DNA of 64,000 nucleotides from Lepidostoma basale (Eukaryota; Arthropoda; Insecta; Trichoptera; Lepidostomatidae). The notes below the pieces were generated by a model that was given only the letters and a program-made list of their open reading frames with translations, did no database searches and was not told where the DNA came from. The translations under genes and the position numbers were made by a program. Location: contig JAHDVF020000468.1 in the NCBI GenBank assembly GCA_022606425.2, positions 248,001 through 312,000 of the forward strand, given 5' to 3'. Shown one piece after another: positions 12,074-23,189 of this stretch; positions within the stretch are counted from its first letter, which is position 1; each line of letters opens with the position of its first letter.

Positions 12074-12081
12074 CTATAGAT

Positions 12082-12844
12082 CATAGGTTTCCAAACTTTT
12101 CTGGCCCGCCGCCCCCTTTACATGAGGATACATTTCCAACGTCCCCTCTCCTACAAAAGGCGACAGACAAAAAATGGTTGGGAACTTATGATTTACATGA
12201 AACATTATTAAAATTACATTGTAACTATTGAAAATTAAAGAATATTTATAGTATATACATACATTTTTCTTCCTCGTCAACCATCCAATGGAAGACCTAG
12301 GAACACGTGGATGATTCAGTGCAATAGCGTCTTGCAGAGAAATGACTTGAGTGAGGACGATACTCAGAACCGTACGATGTACAGCCTGAGATTGAAGAGC
12401 CCAACCCAACAGTCAATACAGACGATGAGTTGGGATGGCGCCAGGAAAAAGAAGAAGAAGATATATATTTTTTTAAATAATTAATTCAAATAAATAAATA
12501 AAAAATTTCATATCATCCAATTTAATGTAGATCTGAATGTAATGGAATCTTTCAGTTCAATTTTCATCCACTTCCTGGACTACCGAAATATGTGAATTTT
12601 CGCACACGTAATAATAATTATTACAATACATACATTAATAAAATTAACCAATAATAAAGTTTAATTTTCTTTATTATTGCATGATTAGCGTGTTTTTTGT
12701 CTTTTTTGGACTATATTTTTTTACCTGCCCACGCCCTCGCTGTCCCATCTAAACGCCCCCTAATTTTCTCTGGGTCTTCTACAGCCCCCCGGAAAGTCTC
12801 AAACGCCCACTAGGGGGCGTTATCGCCCACTTTGAGAACCTAGG
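12082..12844. mobile_element. Nonautonomous hAT-like element
   Basis: The left end CATAGGTTTCCAAACTTTTC and the inverted right end CCTAGGTTCTCAAAGTGGGCG-type sequence are imperfect terminal repeats of the sort common in hAT elements. Flanking octamers CTATAGAT (12074-12081) and CTATAGAA (12845-12852) agree at 7 of 8 positions, as expected of an 8-bp hAT TSD. Both ends carry CGCCCCCT-like runs. No transposase is visible; an L-D end is nested inside. Confidence 0.7.
12271..12465 (+). pseudogene. L-D non-LTR 3' end nested in the hAT-like element
   Basis: One frame reads RQPSNGRPRNTWMIQCNSVL, then continues through MYSLRLKSP to MSWDGARKKKKK. GRPRNTW is the conserved motif of RTE-like C-termini. 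The tail is GAAGAAGAAG. It is 5'-truncated and inserted in the hAT-like element. Confidence 0.6.
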
Positions 12845-12852
12845 CTATAGAA

Positions 12853-13540
12853 GATAGGATACGTAAATTTTGATATTACTGGAAAGAAAAACTTTGTCAT
12901 CTTTCTTACAAAATACACAAAATTATTAAAAAAACACGGAGCGCATTATTCGTTGCTTGTCATATTTCTTGCAAAATACACAAAACGTTTGTTAAAAAAT
13001 CACTTGATTGTATACAAGATACTTAAAAAATAATATAACAATGCATATTCTTACCATAGTCAGCGGTGAAAGAAATTGCTTTCTAAACGGGCTGTTACAG
13101 AAATGAAATATTCATCTAATTATTTATTATAAAACATAGTCGAAAGTATGCGAAAATCCGAAACTTTTACTCGCTGTTGACTTTCTAACATTGTCAAGGT
13201 CTACATAATGTAAGATATCGTGTTCTTAACACAGTTCGCTATTAAATAAACCCATCGAGAAGATTTCCATATCTACAGACGACTATATAATTGTGAGAAA
13301 ATGAAGTGCTAAGGTGATTTGCATACAGTCTTTTTGGGGTACTTACTTGTGTGTCATGTCATAGTAACGTGTGAAAGAGGAGGTGAGAAGATATGTGGGT
13401 GAATATGCGAATGCGAGACTCGGTGGGAAATAGAGAGTGTACGAGTGATCGATTTGTAGGTTAGGATATTGTACAAAGACGGTTGATATTTTTATGTTTA
13501 TTTATAGAAAGTAAAGAGAAAAACTAACATAACCAATTTG
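12853..13540. other. Unique DNA, no gene seen
   Basis: AT-rich; no element or coding region was supported. Confidence 0.35.
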
Positions 13541-13544
13541 GGCA

Positions 13545-13805
13545 TGACTGACAACATTAGCTCCAATGATCTTCGCAGACATGAGAAAAACTTGCGAAAT
13601 AGAGAAAATCATTCGGTGGAGTAAATCTAGAAGAAGACACTGGAGGGACCATGAAGCCCCAATGGATGGTGACAGACTCGCATATACAGCCGCTTATGAA
13701 ATCCCCTCCGGACACCGCCCACCTGGAAGACAGCTGGACCCCATCATCCCACGAGACATGATCTCTATGTCACAGATCGTCAGAACTATTAAAAGAAGAA
13801 AAAGA
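13545..13805 (+). pseudogene. L-C-like non-LTR 3' end
   Basis: The open frame contains CEIEKIIRWSKSRRRHWRDH, MDGDRLAYTAAYEIPSGHRP and PGRQLD, a diverged relative of the L-C C-terminus. It ends in AAAAGAAGAAAAAGAAT. It abuts a second copy in the opposite orientation. Confidence 0.6.
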
Positions 13806-14085
13806 ATATCTTCTTCTTCTTTTTCGTGTAGGTCTTGTGGCCTGTTTCTTAAGAGGAATTGGCCTCCTTCGAGGTCGGCTCCCAGCTGTCGATCCATCTA
13901 CTTGGTGGCCTGTCCGGGTGTCGTCTATCTTGAGGCTGGCTGTACAACACAACGAGAGGAAGTCTTGATGTATCCATTCTTCTCACTTGTGCATACCAGT
14001 ATCTTCTCCTTTGCCTCCCCCACCTAACGACATCCTCGACCTCGCATATACCCCTTGTCTTGCCAGATATTCAATGTAAAATATA
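13806..14085 (-). pseudogene. L-C non-LTR 3' end, opposite orientation
   Basis: On the minus strand, with a frameshift, it reads CEVEDVVRWGRQRRRYWYAQ, then VRRMDTSRLPLVVLY and PPSRWIDSWEPTS. This is close to the 11048 copy. Its AAAAGAAGAAGAAG tail faces the tail of the neighbouring + strand copy, giving a tail-to-tail pair. Confidence 0.7.
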
Positions 14086-14964
14086 TTTAAAAATTTTTTT
14101 TTTTGGATATGTTCCTTGAGAGATAAATGCGTCAGGTAAGGCAATATGACTAAAAATATCAATATTATGCCTTTGTATTTCGGCAAAAAAATCATGTATT
14201 TAGGTAAAAAAAATTACGGTAGCTACTGTTATCTTAAATTCTTATAAACATAATGTTCTGCTACTCAATACCATATTACGTACTAAAAAATATGCTTAAT
14301 TTGGAAAAAAAAAATTTAAATACACGTTATACCTACGTTTCGAATTGCAGAAAGTAACATAAAAAAAATTACGAAAAGTACATTGTATTGATAATGGCCA
14401 TCATTATATATTTATTGTCAATAATAAAAACTTGATAATCTAGACTTTTTGAAATCAAAAAAGCTTTGAAAAAAATTTGCAAATAATATTAATGACCAAT
14501 TACGAGTATGTTTAATTCAATCTAAATTTTAGATAGGTGCATATATATTATCCTTACAATCTTAATTAATTAACAAATCCTCCTAACTTCAAGCTTAAGT
14601 CCACCCCTTTCATTTAGAAAGGATTTTGGTCATCCTAAATATGTTTGTTACAATATAACTCTAATTAAAAAAAAACTTAATTATATGACGGACAGTTGAA
14701 AACAATCATATCTATGAAATATTTATTTTTATGACATTGCTTTAACTGCTTAGATGTGGAAATAGGTACGTAAAACGTACATGAGTATAAAAACGAGATA
14801 AAGTTGTTCTATACTTAAATAGAGTAAATATGACAAAATATAATTAATAATAGACGCTATTGTTATATTAGTTATTTGGTCGAAATTCCAGTTTTTTTTT
14901 TAAGATTAACTCCAAAGGTTTAAATCAATGGTATTGGAATTTATTTTACAATTGCTAGAAAATA
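14086..14964. other. AT-rich unique DNA
   Basis: No gene or family repeat recognised. Confidence 0.35.
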
Positions 14965-14965
14965 G

Positions 14966-15240
14966 CAAGCGCCCGAAATCGATCCTCCTTCAGAAGATCA
15001 CTCCGGGCCACACAAATCATGCCCCCGCATAAACTAACAACCCACCAAATCACCTTCCAACAATGTTCCCATCAGACGTAAGAGGAATAGTCACATGAAC
15101 TGAACCTCTGTAAGCCAGGAGATCCAAGTCCAAGTCCAAGTAGCTCATTATTATGAAGAAGAAATATGGTCGTGTCCAGACTTGAATCAAAGTTCCCTGG
15201 ATCAGGAGCCAAGACAATTCGGCAACTATTTTTTGTAGCA
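14966..15240 (-). repeat. SINE-A, most complete copy
   Basis: In sense (minus) orientation it begins with a tRNA-like remnant (GGCTCCTGATCCAGGGA, then GATTCAAGTCTGGACACG), then TTCTTCATAATAATGAGCTA, then three CTTGGA hexamers, then the conserved body ending near CGATTTCGGGCGC. A head with the same wording stands alone at 42515-42610. I take this as one composite SINE: tRNA-derived head, hexamer block and family-specific body. Confidence 0.75.
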
Positions 15241-15276
15241 TGTAATGTTTTACGCTATTGATATGTATATTATTAC

Positions 15277-15525
15277 CTGTGGCGGTACTCCCATAGAAGC
15301 CCAGAAGCCCGGCTTGCGTAAGAAATTTTGAATCAAACCCCCCAAATCCTAGTTATCATGCCCCCGCATAAACCAACAACCCACCATATCACCTTCCAAC
15401 AATGTTCCCATCAGACGTAAGAGGAATAGCCACAAGAGCTGAACCTCTGTAAGCCAGAAGAGGTTTTGATTCATAATGTCTCATGCAAACCGGGCTTCTG
15501 GGCTTCTATGAGAGTACCGCCACTG
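15277..15525. mobile_element. hAT-like MITE with SINE-A cargo, second copy
   Basis: It starts CTGTGGCGGTACTC and ends with the inverse of CAGTGGCGGTACTC. The terminal repeats stay similar for about 60 bp. The flanks ATTATTAC (15269-15276) and ATTATTAT (15526-15533) form an 8-bp TSD with one mismatch. The interior (about 15345-15470) is SINE-A body, as in the copy at 1008. Confidence 0.8.
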
Positions 15526-15533
15526 ATTATTAT

Positions 15534-16424
15534 GTTAGGTTATTTTACAAGACTCCCTTGAAACATGTTTGTCTAAAAATATGGTTAGGAGAAGAATAAG
15601 ATGACAAAATGTAAATCTTATGATTTATCTTATCTAAAATAACCACCTTTTAAAATATTCTCGTGTGTGAGCTAAACACAAGATAAATATTATATATTAA
15701 TAATTGTACACAGTCAGTGACAAACATAATTTATCTCGAGTATTCCTAGCTGTCATTGCATAATATTTATGTTAAAAGTTAATTATCTGAACCCAGAACG
15801 CGATAATGCAGAAGATATTGACGGAAAGATTGTTTATTTTAAAATATTTGTTTACTTCGTTTAGTCTGCGGGACGCTGACACTTGTCTCGGGGATTTATC
15901 TCGCGAGCCATTATCTCGCAACACACAAACACTTGAGTTAAACCATTTGGGAAGTTTATAAATTCTTTTCGCTCCGGTTGCAATTGTTTACAGGTGGACG
16001 AAAGGTTTATGGGCTTTCTCAAATGTCCAATGTTTATCGTCAACTGCAGTTTAGCGGTGGAATGGGCAGCTTGAAAAATAATTAAGACGTTGAAAAAACA
16101 AAATACGTTCAATTGTTTATTGATTACATTCTCAAGAACTTAATTCTGGACTTACTGACAATTGATTGCGATCATTAAATGGCTTAAATTGTATAGTATT
16201 ATAACTGTTTCAAATTTATATAAAAAATCAATACAAAAACGAAGTAACAATGATCTATTGAATTTAATATAAGATATTTGAATGTTTTCAAACAGAGAAC
16301 AATAATAGTGTCCAAGTACAAAAATGGGATCTCTCATTATGTTCTCAATGTGGTTAAATTTTCAAGGTTTTAAATAATAAGAAATTAAAGTGAATAGAAA
16401 GAATGCGTATGACTATTTATTATG
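15534..16424. other. Unique DNA with a low-repeat block
   Basis: No gene was recognised. The stretch 15850-16085 is less AT-rich and shows no similarity to other parts of the window; it might be single-copy conserved non-coding DNA. Confidence 0.35.
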
Positions 16425-16625
16425 AATTAAAACACAGTTTTTTTCCATTTTTAAGTTTATTTCTCGCAACAAGTTTCGAAGGCTTTACACCTTCATCATC
16501 TGGTGAACGATATAAATTAGTTTATATCGTTCTCCCGATGATAAAAATGTAAAACCTCCGAAACATGTCGAGAAAAATAAACTACAAAGTTGAAAAAACA
16601 GTATTTTATGATAATTAATAAATAA
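16425..16625. repeat. Snapback element SB6
   Basis: Outer arms AAGTTTATTTCTCG and CGAGAAAAATAAAC face each other around a centre near 16522 (TATAAATTAGTTTATA). Each arm has a hammerhead-like layout. The left arm, sense minus (16467-16503), reads CAGAUGA, U, stem II GAAGG/CCUUC, GAAAC. The right arm (16532-16570) has CCGAUGA and GAAACAUGUCG, with self-complementary ACAUGU. The second core base is changed in both, so both look inactive. Confidence 0.6.
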
Positions 16626-16774
16626 AATCGTCATTATGGAATTTCATTTAACGCCTTAAGTTTATCAAAATAAAAAGTATGGCTGTAATAAAATACTGGA
16701 AAAAGAAAAGCATACAATGTACTATGTGAACCAATTGCACACTCATTGAATACCGAGAAAAAAAAAATCAAAAG

Positions 16775-17045
16775 TCACTAACATCATCCACCAGGTAGCA
16801 ACTCTAAAATGGCAATGGACACGTTACGTAGTCAGAAACTCGGACGAAAAATTGACAAGAAGATTGTTGACTTGGAGACCGTGGACGGCAAAGAGAAGTA
16901 CAGGGCGACAGCAACTACGGTGGAAGGATGACCTGAACAGATATACTGGAGTAACCTGGATGCAGTCTGCACAAGACATAGTGCGTGGAAGCAAATGGAG
17001 GGGGCCTTTGTCTAGAAATGGACGGAAATAGGCTGAAGAAGAATA
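16775..17045 (+). pseudogene. L-E non-LTR 3' end
   Basis: With stops and frameshifts it reads VTNIIHQVATLKWQWTRYV, then DEKLTRRLLTWRPWTAKRST and GRQQLRWKDDLNRYTGVTWM, then GRNRLKKN. It is the same C-terminus as at 26820 and 47085. The end is GAAGAAGAAT. Confidence 0.7.
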
Positions 17046-18354
17046 TGAATACTTCCACCCAATTCATCGGTGTATTATAAACCGATGAATTTGGTGGAAG
17101 CAGTAAGAACGTGGTGATTGACTTATTTCTAATAAATAACAAAAGAAATGGCGCTTGGTATGTTAATTAAGAAATGAAAACAAACGTTTACGTTCAGACG
17201 TATAAATATCTCGTTATTTAAGTGTCTTGTATAATATAAACAATACCCTTGGCCTCCAAAACAACTCCATACAGCTGTTTAACAAATGTTTTAATGTCAA
17301 GACATTGTTTTAGCGGACGTCCCAACGACGTCCCTAACCTTCAAATATAAGTTTTATCATAATATATAATACATAAATAGTATATACACTCAAATTATAT
17401 TTAATTACAACGCAATTTCACCAAGGAAATATTTTTAACTGTTTTTTTAATCGGGCAGGCACTAGGCAGTACCGTTTCAATTGTTTTATCTTGATTACAT
17501 GCCTATAAGAATAACCTTTCATTTTCTAGCGTCTCTATTGAGAATCGTGATGGTGTATCTGCAATCATCAACTCCTCTCTTATAATTTTAATATTAATCA
17601 AAGCAATCAATCTCGGATTAATTTATCTACGGGCAGCTCATGGGTCCACGTGCGTATTAATCCACGACCAACGGAGAGTGGTGAGATGGTAAGCTTTGTT
17701 TAACACTCGCTTTACGGTGCTTAAATCATCCTTTATCCACAGAGCTGAAGTTTGAGTATATAGTTTAAAATCAGTGTTTTAAATTTATATAAAACTACAA
17801 GATGGATTATTTTAATTAGGTATAAAATGAATTTTATAGTGAATAAAACGTTAAAAAATATATAATTAGTGAAAGAAATGTGCACACGTCTTGCCCGCGC
17901 GACAGTCATGTCAGTAATGAATTATTCACTCGATATCCGTCACCGTGTGACGAGTGTTTAAAAAATCTAATCAAAAATGAGAAGTCAGCATTAAATTATA
18001 TATTCATAAATAATTATTTATGTGAATTTTTATTTCTGGATTTGAAAATAATAGCGTTTTCATTATACAAAATGTATTGAAAATAAATGTTGCTGTTACT
18101 CATTTTAATACTTGACTTAATTGGGTTGAATTAATAAAAAAAACGTTTAACCATAAACAACACACACTTTAATTATAATATGTATGAAAAAAAGAAAATT
18201 TCTATGATGTTTAGTGGTATATAAAATATGTAGGTAGCATTTCTTAAAATTGTTCGCATTTTACAAATCACGTGCTATATTATTAATAAAATAACTTTAT
18301 TTTGAACTATTATATAGTTCATCGTGACACAGGTCCTGTTAACTGTGACAATTA
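17046..18354. other. Unique DNA
   Basis: No gene seen. A modest hairpin at 17060-17095 uses CCACCAAATTCATCGGT-like arms around TATAAACC. The rest is unremarkable. Confidence 0.35.
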
Positions 18355-18355
18355 T

Positions 18356-18622
18356 TTTGAATATGATTTTATTATTATTATTATTTTCTTGAATCGCTCT
18401 TTCCATCATTATAGCGCGAGCCAAATCGATGTAAAAAGTATAGCTATCATATCGATTCACGTAACATGTGATAGGTAGCAGATCTATTGCCATTTTATTA
18501 TCATGTGAATTCTGCACCAGACTAATGACAGTGTGACGATCACAATGCCATAGTCGAGATTCGAACCCAGGGCTTTCGGTGTGGCAGACAAAGCACTTAC
18601 CATTCGGCCACGAAGGTTGGCA
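18356..18622 (-). repeat. SINE-B, full-length tRNA-derived copy
   Basis: In sense orientation it starts with a tRNA-like head: box A TGGCCGAATGGTAAGTGC and box B GGTTCGAATCTC. A unique body follows (ATTCACATGATAATAAAATG, then ATCACATGTTACG, then TTACATCGATTTGGCTCGCG) and an (AAT)n tail. Box A and box B would be internal RNA polymerase III promoter elements. It is too long and unlike a cloverleaf outside the head to be a tRNA gene. Confidence 0.85.
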
Positions 18623-19379
18623 TTTAGAAAATCTTCCTTAGTGATTAAGTTAACTTCATCTAAATATAGCGGTTAGTAGGTAGGGATTTTGAGGCAGTAA
18701 GATTTTTTTATTTATTATACTTTTACGTAGAATAAAATACACAATTTTATGATCAATCAATGTATTTATTTGTATGCGCGTATATCGAATTACAACATCC
18801 AAAATAATAAAATGATTACATCATCAAGCATTAAGTGATTCGTTTAGTTGAGATGGTATGAAAATGTTATGACTATTTTTTTAAAGTAAAAAAAGTGTAG
18901 GCTTTTGTAATTCACCTGCCGGTGCGATGTTAAATTGTTGATATTCAGGTGTTAATTTAAAACATAATACAAGCTTATGCAAGGTTTATCTTACGATATT
19001 TATTCAGTCTTTAGAAGCAAAGAAATCTTAGAAATCTAAACGTAAATATCAAAAGGTATCCGATATATAAATTTATTAATCAAACAACCGTTTTCTTTCC
19101 GTTACCCAATGATTGCGCTATTTTACGTATTTCAGTTATGATGTACGCACTGCATGACCACGATAATCCAGATTCGAGGATTGCCTGGGTTAATTAGGAG
19201 CAGGTACACAATGTATAAAATGGTATATGCACAATGTACTGTGAACGCACCCACGCGTGAAATTGACTGATTGACTTACGCAACGTTGGTTTATATGCAG
19301 TTTATTGACTTCAGCCTACTCGTTAATTGTGCAGAGGTTTCCTACACAAACAATTTTGAATTAAAAAATAAATAATTAT
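18623..19379. other. Unique DNA
   Basis: Nothing supported. Confidence 0.35.
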
Positions 19380-19490
19380 ATAAATAAAACAACTTTGTAT
19401 TTAACCACGGTAGGGTTATTATATTGATGCCAACTTATTTCGCTTGGACCCAAGCTTCATCAGGGCAGTATAATAACTAAACAAACATAA
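19380..19490 (-). repeat. Snapback family SB2, single arm
   Basis: This matches one arm of the palindrome at 40165-40350: AACCACGG, TTATATTGATGCCAAC, GGACCCAAGCTTCATCAGGG. The opposite arm is absent. Confidence 0.65.
19431..19463 (-). ncRNA. Hammerhead ribozyme-like motif (SB2)
   Basis: In sense order: CUGAUGA, one extra A, stem II GCUUG with loop GGUC and CAAGC, GAA, then AUAAGUUGGC. Stem I pairs UGCC (before the core) with GGCA (after the cleavage U), four pairs. Stem III is decayed from ACUAGU to AUAAGU. Confidence 0.5.
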
Positions 19491-19547
19491 AATTCTTAGG
19501 TGTATATATAATAACAAACAGTGAAATCAGAGTAGGGGGTGCGAGAA

Positions 19548-19610
19548 GGAAAGGGATAATTGGAACAAATGTTTACCTTTGAATTACATTTGTTCCAATT
19601 ATCCCTTTCC
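19548..19610. repeat. Perfect 25-bp inverted repeat
   Basis: GGAAAGGGATAATTGGAAC plus AAATGT is followed, after a spacer of about 12 bases, by its exact complement. No homologue occurs elsewhere in the window. The left half abuts unique DNA and the right half leads into an RTE-TTAG fragment. Confidence 0.8.
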
Positions 19611-19619
19611 TATTTATAT

Positions 19620-19795
19620 TTAATGAATACTGAAAATAGAAATATATCCACTGAACCGAAGATGGCAGAACATAATGGAGTTCTTACACCAACTCTTATG
19701 TGTGGAAGTGAAATTTGGGCTGGCAGAAGAAGAATGAAAATATGATAAATGCTTAAGAAATGAGATCAGTGAGAACTATATAATGAACCAAAATT
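19620..19795 (+). pseudogene. RTE-TTAG fragment
   Basis: A decayed piece of the region after the RT fingers: MAEHNGVLTPTLMCGSEIW parallels MAVHNGVLLPTLMYGSEAW of the near-complete element. It is broken on both sides. Confidence 0.6.
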
Positions 19796-19799
19796 ATAT

Positions 19800-20390
19800 A
19801 ATAAATTAACTGACGTTAATATTTCTTCTACATTCGCCATCACACATAAAAATCATTATGATTTCACAACACATTTTTAAATTTTTCACAAACATGTTTC
19901 GCGCTACAGATGTTATTCCTACGTTTAAATATTTTCTAATGCAGTCTGGGGTACAATGATTTTCAAAAGTTATTCATATAATCATCTTTATTTTAAGAAA
20001 AAATCGGTTTATTATAATTGGGTCATTTCGGATGAATCTAATATTCTCCGGAGGATACTTTGGTATTAAAGACATGAATAGAAGGGCGAGTTTTGTTTTA
20101 TAAAACAAATATTATTTAGTTTTAAGTAGATAACGATTTGATCAATCATTTTAATCGAATATATTAAATTTGCCCCCGATTACAAATTATGGACGCATTA
20201 TGTAGATCAGTAAATAAATAATATTATGTTAGCATGTTGAAAATTACAAAATTACATTATCAAATATTAACGCAATCATACTCATAATTGGAAGATTAAA
20301 TTATAGTGCCAATATTTGAATACCCAAATACATAAATTATTAAGCAAAATGAACAAATTTTAATAATCTATAACATTGTATAAAATAAAT
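19800..20390. other. AT-rich DNA with a possible hammerhead relic
   Basis: At 19893-19925 the minus strand reads GCGCGAAACATGTTTG, which looks like the GAAA plus stem III part of a snapback family; no core is recognisable. No gene was found. Confidence 0.3.
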
Positions 20391-20394
20391 TTAA

Positions 20395-21548
20395 AAAAAC
20401 GCAAACTTTTCTGTGCGTTTGTCGATTTGCAAAAAGCATATGATTAGAGTAAAGTATGGAAAATATTGTCTAAATATGGAATAAGTACAAAACTGATCAC
20501 GGCAATTAAGTCGCTATACTCGTACACGGAAAGCACTGCTAGTGTCAGAGTAAATGGAGATCTTACAGCCTTGTTTGATATCAATAAAGGTGTCAAACAG
20601 GGTTGAGTAATGTTTCCGTGGTTATTTAATCTATATATGGACAAGTGTATGAAAGAGCTGAAAGGGTTGGATGTAGGTGCCAAAATGAGCGCAGTGTCAG
20701 TAAGCTGTCGCTTGTATGCAGATTACGCTGTCCTACTTGCATACAACGAGCATGAACTACAAGTCCTGGTAAGTAGTATGTATGAGGTGTATGCGAAATG
20801 ATCTGATGATGAATGTGAATAAGTCCAAGGTAATGATTTTTGAAAAATAAAAAATCATGACAGTCTGCAACATTAGCGTGAATGGTGAAAATTTGGCGCA
20901 AGTAAATGAGTTCGAATATTTGGGTAGTATGTTTACAAAAGATAAGCAAGTGGAGAGTGAATGAAGGGTTGGGGCAGGCAACAAAGTGAATGGTGCACTT
21001 AAAGTAACGCAAACAAAAACATATCCTAAAAAAGCTAAAATGGCAGTGCACAATGGTGTTCTTATAGCGACCCTTTATTTGATATGTAAGCGAAGCATGG
21101 AACTGGCAAAAGAAAGATGAAAGTAGAATAAATGCAGTAGAAATAAGATCTCTTAGACAAATGTGTGGATACTCTGTGTATGATAGAGTGTCGAATGAAA
21201 ATATAAGAAGTGAATGCGGTGCGAATGATGATGTTTTGAACAAAATAATGAAAGGATCGTTTAGATGTTTGGACACATGGAAAGAATGAATGAAGGTAAT
21301 GAATGGTAAAAATATATCTATATTGACGATGTAAATGGAACTAGAAGTAGAGGATGACCGAGGAAAACGTGTCACGATCAAATAAATCAAATATTGAATG
21401 TCGGCCACGTGAGGAGTCAGAGAAATCGACGCGCGTGTTGAGGAATGTTGTGGAAGCGAGAGAAATATGTCAGCAAAGAAAAGTTTGGCAGTCCATTCTT
21501 TCTACCTACCCCTTCGGGGAGATGGCGTTATGGTTAGTTAGTTAGTTT
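20395..21548 (+). pseudogene. RTE-TTAG relic with RT core
   Basis: From CAFVDLQKAYD onward this copy parallels residues 299 to the C-terminus of the RT. It keeps GISTKLITAIKSLYS, MFPWLFNLYMDKCMKELKGL and a mutated catalytic motif, YADY for YADD. Stops interrupt it (for example after KAYD and after KQG) and the FWQ... region is frameshifted. The 3' end is GGTTAGTTAGTTAG at 21533-21547. Confidence 0.85.
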
Positions 21549-21549
21549 T

Positions 21550-22115
21550 GTGTAAAATATTAAAATTTTAAACAAAAGTTTGGGTCCAAAACATTTTTTT
21601 GACAAATACATAAAGATTGACATGAATAAATAAGTCTAAATAAGGTAAGCGTAAATCGATCTCTTCTTATCTAAGTTTCATTTTAACTATCATACTCGAG
21701 ATATGCTTATTTTACTACAATCAAAATGTTCGTACAGCATAACATAATATATCAGAAGTAAATTTATAAACTACATTTTCGAAAAACCACAAGACCATCA
21801 CACAAATTGAACTGGCGGATCGTGTACCCCAGTTGGCAGACGTCAAACCTCGTAGACATATTATATTAGAAACCGAACATACGCGATACATACACACGTG
21901 TGTATGTATGTAGTGAGTTGTATTATCATACAAATACTTCTAGGGCATATTCTTCCACTGAATTTACTTTCATTCCATTTTTTGTGATGAGCGTAGTCGT
22001 TTTTTGTGGTAATTTTACGAACGTGGAAATGAGGCAACCGCATATGAAACGAGACGAGTTCACATTTTATTATTTTATTAGATTTTACAAGTATGTTTCA
22101 AATAAGAGATGATAT
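21550..22115. other. Unique DNA
   Basis: No feature was supported. Short ORFs between 21721 and 22112 on both strands show no family motif. Confidence 0.3.
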
Positions 22116-22119
22116 GTAT

Positions 22120-22225
22120 AACCAACTTACTAATCATCACGCCGTTATACAAATAGGATGAACTATCACGCGGTTCTATGCCGACATATTTTCAATCATC
22201 CACGCGCGTTTTATTTTCTCTATCT
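22120..22225 (-). pseudogene. RTE-TTAG 3' remnant, strongly decayed
   Basis: AACTTACTAATCATCACGCCG followed later by GCCGACATATTT and CACGCGCG follows the antisense order of the RTE-TTAG 3' end, with deletions. Confidence 0.45.
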
Positions 22226-22282
22226 AAAGAGTGATGGAAAATGCCATAAATCGGGCCCGTATGTACTTCAATTCTGGCGGCG

Positions 22283-22615
22283 CACACGGATCCATTTGGC
22301 AAAAACAGGGACTTAGGGGTCGAACTCCCAATTTTGGCCTGATTTTAGATCTGAGTAATGTAGAATATTATGCCCTCTATAATCCTTACTAAGTTTGGTT
22401 TTGACGTATACACCTGATTCCGAAATAATTGAAAAAATCAGTTTTACTTCTTACAAAAAAAAAACACATTTTTTTCTTGGAAATTAGCAGTTATATAAAA
22501 AAAAGTTAAAAGACAAAAGTGGTTTGGAATCACACAAAGGACCTAATTTAAAAAAATCAGGGCAAAATTCGGAGTTTGACCCCTAAGTTCATGTTTTTGC
22601 CAAATGGATCCAGTG
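22283..22615. mobile_element. MITE with long terminal inverted repeats
   Basis: The left end GGATCCATTTGGCAAAAACA reappears inverted at the right end. The similarity runs about 60 bp inward (ACTTAGGGGTC, AACTCC, AATTTTG, CCTGATTTT). The interior is AT-rich and non-coding. Superfamily cannot be told; a clear TSD was not found. Confidence 0.7.
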
Positions 22616-22923
22616 TGCGGCAGCCACTTGGCCGATATCATTTTTTCATCTTAATGGAAAGAAAATTAAAATATTAGATAAACACAATCCAAAAGCAGAA
22701 CAAAAATATTTCATTCATAAAAAAAATTACAGCCAAAGAACATCGGGTGACAACATTTGCGTCACCCTGTATTAATTGGTTTATACTAAGTGAAATAGTG
22801 TTTAAATTTATTTTTATATATTCATCCATTGTTTTGGCCGAAACACTATGATACGTTAACCTTTTTAAACTATTAAATTCAATAACGTTGTTTTTTGTAT
22901 CACAATTGTATTTTATTTTACGC

Positions 22924-22959
22924 GACAGCTGTTTCATCAACCTATGTTGACATCATCAG
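22924..22959 (-). ncRNA. Hammerhead ribozyme-like motif (SB1, left arm)
   Basis: Sense order: CUGAUGA, extra U, stem II GUCAAC/AUAG/GUUGAU with a closing G-U pair, GAA, ACAGCUGU, C. It has the same sequence as the right-arm motif at 23065, so both strands of this locus could yield the same ribozyme. Confidence 0.6.
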
Positions 22960-23064
22960 ATGTTACAATAATTTATCAAATGTCAAATTTTCGTGATTAT
23001 ACACTTATATGATTTAATTCGAAAAATCACGAAAAATTTTACATTTGATATATTATTTTAACAC

Positions 23065-23100
23065 CTGATGATGTCAACATAGGTTGATGAAACAGCTGTC
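23065..23100 (+). ncRNA. Hammerhead ribozyme-like motif (SB1, right arm)
   Basis: CUGAUGA at 23065-23071, extra U, stem II with a G-U closing pair, GAA, self-complementary ACAGCUGU, and C at 23100. The following GCGUAA can pair only weakly with the 5' flank. Confidence 0.6.
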
Positions 23101-23189
23101 GCGTAAGACAAAATACAATTGTGATACAAAAAACAACGTTATTTAATTTAACAGTTTAAAATAACTTTTAACTTCATTCGTCACTTCAG

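Larger units (their letters stand above)
22826..23168. repeat. Snapback element SB1, both arms intact
   Basis: The left arm begins CCATTGTTTTGGCCGAAACA. Both inner arms carry a full hammerhead-like motif, in inverted orientation. The central spacer (about 22975-23050) is itself partly palindromic (TGTCAAATTTTCGTGATT and its near inverse). The right arm stops short of the GGCCAAAAC end. Confidence 0.75.

Noticed and set aside
18560..18622. tRNA gene
   Set aside because: Box A and box B are present but the sequence continues into a repeated body and (AAT)n tail, as in the copy at 28545; it is the head of SINE-B.
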